Positions 1 through 4,969 of a stretch of 6,440 nucleotides of DNA are shown piece after piece (the stretch's first letter is position 1; the number at the start of each line of letters is the position of its first letter). The position numbers were made by a program, and so were the translations under genes. The DNA is taken from the NCBI GenBank assembly GCA_021816665.1, contig JAKAXI010000114.1, forward strand, positions 1-6,440, read 5' to 3'. The notes under the pieces were generated by a model that was not told the origin of the DNA, made no database searches, and worked only from the letters and a program-made list of their open reading frames with translations. This DNA is from Bacillota bacterium. GTDB taxonomy: Bacteria; Bacillota; Bacilli; Alicyclobacillales; Alicyclobacillaceae.

Positions 1-570
1 ATGTCTCAGGCGGTGATAGACGCCTTGAAAGGTGCCGCCCATGCCGACCGGCCAGGTCACAGGATAGGACTGAATGCCGAGGACGTCTTCAAGCTCTTTC
101 AGCAGATCGAGCGGATCGCGCCCTTCTCGGTCCAATTTGTTAATAAACGTATAAATAGGAATGTGCCGCATTCGACAGACCTGAAACAACTTAATGGTCT
201 GCGGTTCGACGCCCTTGGCCGCGTCGATCAACATCACGACGCTGTCCGCTGCTGTCAATGTGCGGTATGTGTCGTCACTGAAGTCTTCGTGACCTGGGGT
301 ATCGAGGATGTTCATGTGAAAGTCGTGATAAGTGAACTGTAAGACGGTCGAGGTTACGGAAATACCGCGTTGTTTCTCGATCTCCATCCAGTCTGAGCGA
401 GCGGATCGCCGCGTCGCTTTTCCCTTTACCACTCCAGCTTCACGAATTGCGCCGCCAAGGAGCAGCAACGCCTCGGTCAGGGTCGTCTTGCCGGCGTCGG
501 GGTGCGAGATGATCGCAAATGTTCGCCGCCGGGTGGTCTCTTGCTCAATCATGGCCTCCGTAACAGGCAT
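1..570 (-). CDS. prfC: Peptide chain release factor 3 (RF3), N-terminal part, cut by the window edge
   Basis: RF3 is a cytoplasmic translational GTPase that removes RF1/RF2 from the ribosome after peptide release. The 190 codons present cover the G domain. Visible motifs are G1 SHPDAGKTT (residues 22-30), the RF3-typical [16 protein letters not shown] stretch (59-74, containing switch I/G2), G3 [20 protein letters not shown] (90-109) and G4 NKLD (144-147). The SHPDAGKTT and DTPGHEDFS wording separates RF3 from EF-G and from Tet(M)/Tet(O) ribosomal protection proteins. The ATG at 568-570 is chosen because AGAAAGGA (579-586 read on the minus strand) lies 8 bases upstream; Met7 is a weaker alternative. 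Full RF3 is about 525 residues, so roughly the last two thirds lie beyond position 1. It follows galT in the same direction after 83 bases with no convincing terminator, so co-transcription is possible. The identification is firm; the operon link is inference. Confidence 0.96.
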   Translation of the reverse strand, partial: MPVTEAMIEQETTRRRTFAIISHPDAGKTTLTEALLLLGGAIREAGVVKGKATRRSARSDWMEIEKQRGISVTSTVLQFTYHDFHMNILDTPGHEDFSDDTYRTLTAADSVVMLIDAAKGVEPQTIKLFQVCRMRHIPIYTFINKLDREGRDPLDLLKELEDVLGIQSYPVTWPVGMGGTFQGVYHRLRH

Positions 571-578
571 CTGTGATG

Positions 579-586
579 TCCTTTCT
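579..586 (-). promoter_or_regulatory. Ribosome binding site of prfC
   Basis: AGAAAGGA on the minus strand ends 8 bases before the ATG at 568-570. This supports that start over the internal Met7. Confidence 0.75.
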
Positions 587-653
587 GAACAATGTGGTTA
601 GTGGATGACGGGTGTCATGCAATGTGGGGCACTGCGGCCCGGTTCAGGTTATT

Positions 654-1691
654 CTATGCTTTCGTCTCAAACACCGCGCGCAGTTCGCTTGCCGCTTCCT
701 CAGGGTTCTTCAGCGACAACGCCTCGTTATGCAACACTTTAAAGTAGTTGTTGTCACTTGTGCCGAGCAGGCCAAGCGTGGTCCGAGGTACAACGCGAAC
801 GTGTACTGAGTAGGCGTTGGAGACGTCAGGCGCGCCAAAGGCCGCAAGGTTGAACGCGGTAAAGTTTTGGCTGTCAAAGTACGAGAAGACAGGCAACAAA
901 CCGTCTGCCAGTGCGGCCCACTCATCGACCTCAACGTCTACCAAACGGCTCTTGCCAGGCAACACACCGATAATGTCAATCTGGCCCTGGGGGGCAAACG
1001 CGACCGTCCAATGTACCTTGCCGTTGCCAGTGACGCCAACACTGCGCTCTTGCCGGCGCTCCTCTTCAGCGACAAGCACGTCGTAGAAATTCTCGTCGGT
1101 CGACTCTCGGTACAACTGGGCTGCCGAGTACGTGGCGCGTTGGTAATTGGTTGCCTCAGGGGAAGCGACAATCTGTAGATGAGGGTGAATAATGCTCCCA
1201 CCTGCGACAGGCATATAGTTCCAGTTTATCGATTGCCAAACGCTTTCAGGGTCATGCGCCAGCACGGCTGTGAGGTAGGCCTGTGCGTTGAGAAAGCCGT
1301 CCGTCAGCATGGGCGCGGTAAACTCCGTGAGTTGTACATAGTGTTGTCCTGAAAAGATGCCGACGGCGGAATGCCGATCATACGGGAACATGTTCGGGAA
1401 GATGATCGACTCACCCCGGTGAAACCGCCCTTCTGGAGTGATCGCTTCCGGAAAACGCGGTGTTACTCGTTCAACCTTGTCCGGACAAAATGGGCAAAAC
1501 TCGGCGGTTTGGGCGGCCATTTGCGCATGATCCGCACGCGGAATATCACCGATCGGATAGTAGAGGATCCGTGCGGATTGTCCCGTGAGCGGGTCGTAGC
1601 GAACTTCGGCTTTGCGTGAAAACGGCGCCCAATCCTGCGTCGGATCATAAAACTGCATGTCCTCGACTTCCATCCGAAATGGAATGCTCAC
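654..1691 (-). CDS. galT: GalT-type hexose-1-phosphate nucleotidyltransferase (HIT superfamily)
   Basis: Probably galactose-1-phosphate uridylyltransferase, the Leloir enzyme exchanging UMP between UDP-glucose and galactose-1-phosphate in the cytoplasm. With the GTG start at 1689-1691 it has 345 residues, normal for the family. Visible motifs are the zinc pair FCPFC (C66, C69), a later His (H107, in YDRHSAVGIF) in the region of the third zinc ligand, and the active-site HPHLQ (169-173). H171 in that motif should be the nucleotidylated histidine and H169 a zinc ligand. A C-terminal SVHVRVVPR also fits the fold. The open frame extends 14 codons further to an ATG at 1731-1733, but that ATG has no clear ribosome site, whereas GGAGGG (1699-1704) sits 7 bases before the GTG. 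No galK or galE lies in the window, so the substrate is not fixed by context; relatives of this family include ADP-glucose phosphorylases. The family call is firm, the exact substrate only likely. Confidence 0.85.
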   Translation of the reverse strand: MSIPFRMEVEDMQFYDPTQDWAPFSRKAEVRYDPLTGQSARILYYPIGDIPRADHAQMAAQTAEFCPFCPDKVERVTPRFPEAITPEGRFHRGESIIFPNMFPYDRHSAVGIFSGQHYVQLTEFTAPMLTDGFLNAQAYLTAVLAHDPESVWQSINWNYMPVAGGSIIHPHLQIVASPEATNYQRATYSAAQLYRESTDENFYDVLVAEEERRQERSVGVTGNGKVHWTVAFAPQGQIDIIGVLPGKSRLVDVEVDEWAALADGLLPVFSYFDSQNFTAFNLAAFGAPDVSNAYSVHVRVVPRTTLGLLGTSDNNYFKVLHNEALSLKNPEEAASELRAVFETKA

Positions 1692-1698
1692 AGGGATT

Positions 1699-1704
1699 CC
1701 CTCC
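1699..1704 (-). promoter_or_regulatory. Ribosome binding site that decides the galT start
   Basis: GGAGGG on the minus strand lies 7 bases before the GTG at 1689-1691. It falls inside the longer open frame that begins at ATG 1731, so it argues for a GTG start and a 5' untranslated leader upstream. Confidence 0.75.
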
Positions 1705-1842
1705 GCTCGCTTGTTCGTTGTGAACCTGTACATGTTCAGTTTACCACTTCGTGTCTATGTAGGAGCGCCGGTTTCAAAGAGGGTGGGGAAACTGGAGCGG
1801 CATACAGGATGACTTTTCTCTAGAGTTACGGTTCATTGTGAT

Positions 1843-1878
1843 GTCTCGCACACCAGATTTTTCGTCGGTGTGCGAGAC
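1843..1878. repeat. Perfect 12+12 base inverted repeat between divergent genes
   Basis: GTCTCGCACACC (1843-1854) and GGTGTGCGAGAC (1867-1878) are exact reverse complements around a 12-base spacer (agatttttcgtc). The right arm ends 58 bases before the radical SAM start codon. Neither side is followed by a real run of T residues in the transcribed direction, so it is not a standard terminator. It may be an operator bound by a dimeric regulator or a stem in the leader of the plus-strand transcript. The repeat is directly visible; its role is inference. Confidence 0.8.
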
Positions 1879-1921
1879 TCTTTACGTACAACACGCAGCA
1901 AAGACCATCACAACCCTGGAA

Positions 1922-1927
1922 AAGGAG
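1922..1927 (+). promoter_or_regulatory. Ribosome binding site of the radical SAM gene
   Basis: AAGGAG ends 9 bases before the GTG at 1937-1939. It favours this GTG over the ATG three codons later. Confidence 0.75.
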
Positions 1928-1936
1928 TGATGCACT

Positions 1937-3103
1937 GTGTCGGATATGAAACTTCAGAAGGCGCAGCATACGTCGCTATGGCAGCGCGATTTCGCAGAGA
2001 ACCCGTTCATTGTGATTTGGGAAGTAACCCGTGCGTGTCAGCTCCACTGTATGCACTGTCGCGCAGAGGCACAGCGTCATCGGGACAGTCGTGAACTGAC
2101 GACGCAGGAGGGGGAGCGTTTGATCGACGAGATCAGCGAGATGCACCATCCACTGTTCGTCTTTACGGGGGGAGATCCGCTCGAGCGAGAGGACCTCTTT
2201 CACCTCATTCACCACGCTGCCTCACGTGGTCTTGAGGTCGGGATGACCCCGAGTGCCACACCGCGGGTGACGCAGGCAGCGTTGGCGGAAGCCAAGGCCG
2301 CTGGACTCTCCCGGTGTGCCTTCAGCCTCGACGGGTCAACTGCGTCGATTCACGACCGCTTTCGCGGGACAAAGGGATCTTTCGACTTGACGATACAGGC
2401 GCTCTTGTCTCTGCATGAGATTCAGATGCCGATTCAGGTCAATACGACACTGTCTCGGTTCAACCTCGATGACCTAGAGAACATCGCGGACCTTGTGGAG
2501 TCGTTTGGGACCGTCTTGTGGAGCGTGTTTTTCCTGGTCCCAACCGGGCGAGGGCGAGCGCAAGACATGGTGGACGCTGAGACAGGGGAGGCCGTCATGA
2601 AGTGGCTGCGGGAGCAGGGCGGCAGACGTAGCTTTGATATCAAAACCACGGCTGCGCCACATTACCGCCGGGTAGTGATGCAGCAGGCAGCGCGGTTGGG
2701 CGGGCTCCCAAGCGGCGCAACGGCCGTGACCGATGCAGGCGCCCCGATTGGCTTTCAGGTGCCAGCCGGGAGGGGGGATAGGATCGACGGACTGCGCGCT
2801 CGCGGAGTGAATGACGGGAATGGGTTCGTCTTTATTTCGCACACAGGCGATATCTACCCGAGCGGATTTTTGCCTGTGGTGGCTGGAAATGTGCGGATAC
2901 AGTCGCTCGCACAAGTGTATCGTTCGTCGCAGGTGTTCAAAGACCTGCGCGATCTCGATCGCTTAAAGGGCAAGTGCGGCGCCTGCGAGTTTAGGACCGT
3001 CTGTGGCGGGTCGAGAGCGCGCGCGTACGCCCTGACAGGCGACTACCTTGAATCCGATCCCGCTTGCGCCTACATCCCAACGAGCCTTCGTCAGTCGGGT
3101 TGA
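1937..3103 (+). CDS. Radical SAM/SPASM-type protein, TIGR04053-like (AhbD/NirJ relative)
   Basis: A predicted cytoplasmic iron-sulfur enzyme of 388 residues that should cleave S-adenosylmethionine to start radical chemistry. The SAM cluster motif is CQLHCMHC (C34, C38, C41), followed by the SAM-binding FTGGDP (76-81) and a SLDGS stretch typical of this branch. The C-terminal part has SHTGDIYPSGFLP and GNVR, then C347-x2-C350-x5-C356 and C377, which fits a SPASM-like auxiliary [4Fe-4S] site. The CGGSRARAYALTGDYLESDP stretch resembles TIGR04053 (BA_1875-type) proteins, which are related to AhbD and NirJ of heme and heme d1 synthesis. Where I recall those enzymes having CGGC, this one has Ser359. 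It stands alone between a divergent galT and a terminator, so no substrate or partner is evident. The superfamily is certain, the subfamily likely, the reaction unknown. Confidence 0.9.
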   Translation: MSDMKLQKAQHTSLWQRDFAENPFIVIWEVTRACQLHCMHCRAEAQRHRDSRELTTQEGERLIDEISEMHHPLFVFTGGDPLEREDLFHLIHHAASRGLEVGMTPSATPRVTQAALAEAKAAGLSRCAFSLDGSTASIHDRFRGTKGSFDLTIQALLSLHEIQMPIQVNTTLSRFNLDDLENIADLVESFGTVLWSVFFLVPTGRGRAQDMVDAETGEAVMKWLREQGGRRSFDIKTTAAPHYRRVVMQQAARLGGLPSGATAVTDAGAPIGFQVPAGRGDRIDGLRARGVNDGNGFVFISHTGDIYPSGFLPVVAGNVRIQSLAQVYRSSQVFKDLRDLDRLKGKCGACEFRTVCGGSRARAYALTGDYLESDPACAYIPTSLRQSG

Positions 3104-3132
3104 CCTGAACCGGGCTGGCATTTGGGGTAGGT

Positions 3133-3255
3133 ATGTGTAATCGCGTTGTTCACCTTCGTGGGTCCTGCGTTTGTGGCAGGACCTGTTTCCTATTCAATTG
3201 TCCAATCCCCAATCGTACAGGTGGCTTTTCACCAATCTTTGGCCATAATATATAA
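3133..3255 (+). CDS. Doubtful 40-residue cysteine-rich small reading frame
   Basis: An ATG-to-TAA frame of 40 codons starts 30 bases after the radical SAM stop and carries five Cys (residues 2, 12, 14, 18, 23), including an SCVCGRTC stretch. A GGGGTAGGT stretch precedes the ATG closely, but it is a poor ribosome site. The frame runs through a perfect hairpin that looks like a terminator and through a candidate promoter, and either would explain the DNA without a gene. It is recorded because a Cys-rich peptide beside a SPASM protein would be of interest; I think it is more likely not a gene. Confidence 0.15.
   Translation: MCNRVVHLRGSCVCGRTCFLFNCPIPNRTGGFSPIFGHNI
3161..3190 (+). terminator. 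Probable rho-independent terminator after the radical SAM gene
   Basis: GGTCCTGC (3161-3168) and GCAGGACC (3176-3183) form a perfect 8-base-pair GC-rich stem with a 7-base loop. The stem is followed by the moderately T-rich tgtttcctattc. It lies 58 bases beyond the stop codon. The T tract is imperfect, so read-through is possible. Confidence 0.65.
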
Positions 3256-3256
3256 C
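3228..3256 (+). promoter_or_regulatory. Candidate sigma-A promoter of the permuted NlpC/P60-like gene
   Basis: TTCACC (3228-3233) and TATAAC (3251-3256) are separated by 17 bases, inside an A+T-rich patch (cataatatataac) that stands out locally. The start codon follows about 60 bases downstream. The -35 box is only a partial match. Confidence 0.45.
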
Positions 3257-3302
3257 GCATAGACGTTTCTCAAACAAGCCTGCACGGAGGCACGGCGAAG
3301 TC

Positions 3303-3309
3303 GGGAGGA
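3303..3309 (+). promoter_or_regulatory. Ribosome binding site choosing ATG 3316 over TTG 3313
   Basis: GGGAGGA at 3303-3309 places its GGAGG core 7 bases before the ATG at 3316 but only 4 before the TTG at 3313. The ATG is therefore the better start. Confidence 0.7.
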
Positions 3310-3315
3310 ATCTTG

Positions 3316-3786
3316 ATGAAACCCGGGGACTTGGTATTTATTCGGGGGACAGAAGGGGTCGCGGGCCCGATCAAGAAGATCACTCGAAGTCCGTACACAC
3401 ACATTGCGGGTGTGGCTGTTGACGACCACTTGTTGGAATCGCAGGCCATGCGCAAAATCGGGTACGAACCCGTTGACACTTACCGCGGAGTAGCAGATGT
3501 GTACTCTTGTACCCAACTCACGGATGATCAACGTCAGAAGATAGTCGATGCGGCGAAGGAGTGGTTGGGCGTCCGATACGACTATTTACTTTTTGGCTCC
3601 CTTGCAGTGCGCCACATTCTCGGTCGAACCGTACCCGTATATGCAAGCCGCAGGCGGCACATTTGCACCACCCTCTGGGTGGACGCCTATCGATCGGTGG
3701 GAATTGACTTGTGCCCGGGCATTGACTATCCGACCCCAGGAGAGTTGGCCTCATCGCCATTACTCGAACTCGTCGGATCGTACTAG
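3316..3786 (+). CDS. Permuted papain-fold (YiiX/NlpC-P60-like) putative hydrolase
   Basis: A 156-residue protein starting MKPGDLVFIRG. The order of likely catalytic residues is His29 (YTHIAGV), then a polar residue such as Glu41 (LLES), then Cys117 (HICTTLWVDAY). His before Cys is the hallmark of the circularly permuted NlpC/P60 or YiiX/LRAT-like group, as opposed to Cys-first NlpC/P60. The opening PGDLVF(I) and the DAAKEWLGVRYDY helix before the Cys segment also fit that fold. Members act as amidases, peptidases or acyltransferases; the substrate here is not known. No signal peptide or membrane segment is visible, so it should be cytoplasmic unless exported by another route. The next gene follows after 87 bases with no terminator seen. 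Length suits a single domain. The fold call is by motif only, so moderately sure. Confidence 0.7.
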   Translation: MKPGDLVFIRGTEGVAGPIKKITRSPYTHIAGVAVDDHLLESQAMRKIGYEPVDTYRGVADVYSCTQLTDDQRQKIVDAAKEWLGVRYDYLLFGSLAVRHILGRTVPVYASRRRHICTTLWVDAYRSVGIDLCPGIDYPTPGELASSPLLELVGSY

Positions 3787-3807
3787 GAAAATCGAACCTA
3801 CAAGAAC

Positions 3808-3832
3808 GAACAATTTTTCCCTTGGCGTCGTC
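3808..3832 (+). promoter_or_regulatory. Possible ECF-sigma-type promoter before the SGNH hydrolase gene
   Basis: GAAC (3808-3811) followed by a T tract (aattttt) and, 17 bases on, CGTC (3829-3832) resembles the AAC ... CGTC pattern of extracytoplasmic-function sigma promoters in Bacillus. The start codon lies 41 bases beyond the CGTC. Such short patterns arise by chance, and no sigma or anti-sigma gene is in the window. A TATACA at 3833-3838 lacks a good -35 partner. Confidence 0.25.
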
Positions 3833-3859
3833 TATACAGAATGAGTAGACCAACTTGCC

Positions 3860-3865
3860 AAGGAG
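3860..3865 (+). promoter_or_regulatory. Ribosome binding site of the SGNH hydrolase gene
   Basis: AAGGAG ends 8 bases before the ATG at 3874. Confidence 0.75.
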
Positions 3866-3873
3866 CATGAAGA

Positions 3874-4791
3874 ATGAAGAGATTATGGTGGATATCTGGT
3901 ATTGGGGCGTTCGCATTGGTCTGCGCTGGCGCCTGGGCGACGCTCTCTCAATGGAGCGCGAACGGCTCATCAGTACAAGGGACTCCAGCGCAGCCGTTGC
4001 CAGTGATCCACCATGCCAGGAGACTTAAGTCTGTCACTCGGGCTGCGTCTCTGCAGACTCTTCAGTTCGGGTGTGCAAGAGGACGCGTGTGCTCACAGAC
4101 CGCTCTATCTCCGCGCGCTACAACCGTCTCCGAGAACAAACCAGAAGCAGTTGACGTGTTTGGTGGGTCTATAACTTATGGTTGGGTGGATCCGACGCAC
4201 GACTCGTTCGTGCAGCGGGCCGTGGCGACGTTGGCAGCATCTACAGGCGTTCAGTACCATTATCACAACGATGCTATCCCGGGCTTTACTGCTAAGTATT
4301 ACGAACAAAAGTTTCCAGGGCGGTTCGGTCGACTGATCAAGCGCGACCATGCACAAATCGTCGTTCTCGCTTGGGGCCTTGAAAATGACATGAATAGCCG
4401 TCGCACGTTGGACACTCCACAGGCATTTGCCACCGCCCTGCGCCAAGAAATCGTGCAAACACTGGCCATTCACGCCGTGGCGCTCGTTGTGACCCCACCT
4501 GTGACAAAACAGCTTGTGACGGTGGATCACTCGCGAGTGTACCAATACATCGCGGCGGAACATCAAGTCGTCAATGCATTACACAGCCCTAATGTCGTCT
4601 GGGTTAACCTGTATACACAGATGGACCAGTTTCTCATTGCGCACCACCAGTCGTACAAGTTGTACGAAGGCAACGCTTGGCACCCGAACCGAGCGGGTCA
4701 CATCTTGGCGGGGCACATCTTGGCACAAGACTTGACACGTCGCTTTGGGCGCCGTCCGATGCACTGGCAGCGAGCGGTTGTCTACGGTTAA
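3874..4791 (+). CDS. Membrane-anchored or secreted SGNH/GDSL-type hydrolase
   Basis: 305 residues. Residues 1-24 (MKRLWW, then a hydrophobic run to AGAWAT) form a signal peptide or N-terminal anchor, so the enzyme should face the outside. There is no proper lipobox around Cys17. Residues 25-90 are a low-complexity linker with Cys67 and Cys73 in an FGCARGRVC stretch, possibly a disulfide. The hydrolase domain follows: block I FGGSITYG with nucleophile Ser99, a Gly near 137 (block II), GLEND around Asn171 (block III) and NAWHPN with His270 (block V). The usual block V is DxxH; here the Asp position is Asn267, so a Ser-His dyad or another acid such as Glu265 may be used. AGHIL is repeated back to back at 274-283. 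SGNH enzymes are esterases or deacetylases, often of cell-wall or surface polysaccharides; the substrate here is unknown. Transcription ends at a strong hairpin just after the stop. Confidence 0.82.
   Translation: MKRLWWISGIGAFALVCAGAWATLSQWSANGSSVQGTPAQPLPVIHHARRLKSVTRAASLQTLQFGCARGRVCSQTALSPRATTVSENKPEAVDVFGGSITYGWVDPTHDSFVQRAVATLAASTGVQYHYHNDAIPGFTAKYYEQKFPGRFGRLIKRDHAQIVVLAWGLENDMNSRRTLDTPQAFATALRQEIVQTLAIHAVALVVTPPVTKQLVTVDHSRVYQYIAAEHQVVNALHSPNVVWVNLYTQMDQFLIAHHQSYKLYEGNAWHPNRAGHILAGHILAQDLTRRFGRRPMHWQRAVVYG
4693..4722 (+). repeat. 15-base tandem duplication inside the SGNH gene
   Basis: gcgggtcacatcttg (4693-4707) is followed at once by gcggggcacatcttg (4708-4722), with one mismatch. 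It doubles five residues (AGHIL) in frame just after the catalytic His motif. Confidence 0.85.
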
Positions 4792-4814
4792 CTGCCATAA
4801 TCACCTTGAAAACA

Positions 4815-4855
4815 CAGCGAGGTTTCGCAGAATGCGAACCCTCGCTGCTTGTTCT
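4815..4855 (+). terminator. Strong rho-independent terminator after the SGNH gene
   Basis: CAGCGAGG (4815-4822) pairs with CCTCGCTG (4840-4847). After one mismatch, TTCGCA (4824-4829) pairs with TGCGAA (4833-4838) around a GAA loop. The stem is followed by cttgttcttg. It begins 23 bases after the stop codon and separates the SGNH gene from the Sco gene. Confidence 0.85.
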
Positions 4856-4957
4856 TGCCATATGTTTGTCACATCTGTGTTGCGGTACTGCAGCCTGGAG
4901 GACTAGACAGGATTCTTGGCTGAAATGGTATCTTGTACATAGGACAGAAAAGTGGTG

Positions 4958-4964
4958 GGGGGTG
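4958..4964 (+). promoter_or_regulatory. Ribosome binding site deciding the Sco start
   Basis: GGGGGTG differs by one base from GGAGGTG and is spaced suitably for the GTG at 4970. The earlier in-frame GTG at 4952 lies before this site and would add six residues (MVGGAS) ahead of the typical MKRPFWW signal start, so 4970 is preferred. Confidence 0.6.
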
Positions 4965-4969
4965 CATCT

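Larger units (their letters stand above)
1692..1936. other. Divergent intergenic region between galT and the radical SAM gene
   Basis: This stretch of about 245 bases must hold the promoters of both outward-facing genes. I could not find a sigma-A promoter with good -35 and -10 boxes and normal spacing for either side. A TTGAAA on the minus strand (1772-1777) has no well-spaced -10 box. The clearest element is the inverted repeat at 1843-1878. No small gene with a convincing ribosome site was seen. Confidence 0.6.

Noticed and set aside
1..342. Open frame on the plus strand at the left edge
   Set aside because: It is antisense to prfC, whose GTPase motifs are unmistakable on the minus strand.
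605..640. Small hairpins (atgac/gtcat and gggc/gccc) between galT and prfC
   Set aside because: The stems are only 4-5 base pairs with no T run on the minus strand, too weak to call a terminator.
1830..2016. 12-base direct repeat gttcattgtgat (around 1831-1842 and 2005-2016)
   Set aside because: A 12-base match is expected about once by chance in a window this size, and the second copy lies in coding sequence of the radical SAM gene.
2474..2914. 146-residue minus-strand open frame
   Set aside because: It is a shadow inside the radical SAM gene with no ribosome site and no recognisable motif.
3916..3930. Cys17 of the SGNH protein as a lipoprotein site
   Set aside because: The residues before it (A-L-V) do not fit the lipobox, which needs Gly, Ala or Ser just before the Cys.
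3518..3970. 150-residue minus-strand open frame spanning two genes
   Set aside because: It overlaps the ends of two plus-strand genes with good ribosome sites, and its Arg/Pro/Ser-rich content is typical of an antisense shadow.
4105..4566. 153-residue minus-strand open frame
   Set aside because: It is antisense to the SGNH domain, which has clear catalytic blocks.
4913..4944. Promoter for the Sco gene (TTGGCT or TTCTTG with TACATA)
   Set aside because: TTGGCT is only 14 bases from TACATA, and TTCTTG, at 17 bases, barely resembles a -35 box. A promoter must exist after the terminator at 4815-4847, but I cannot place it.
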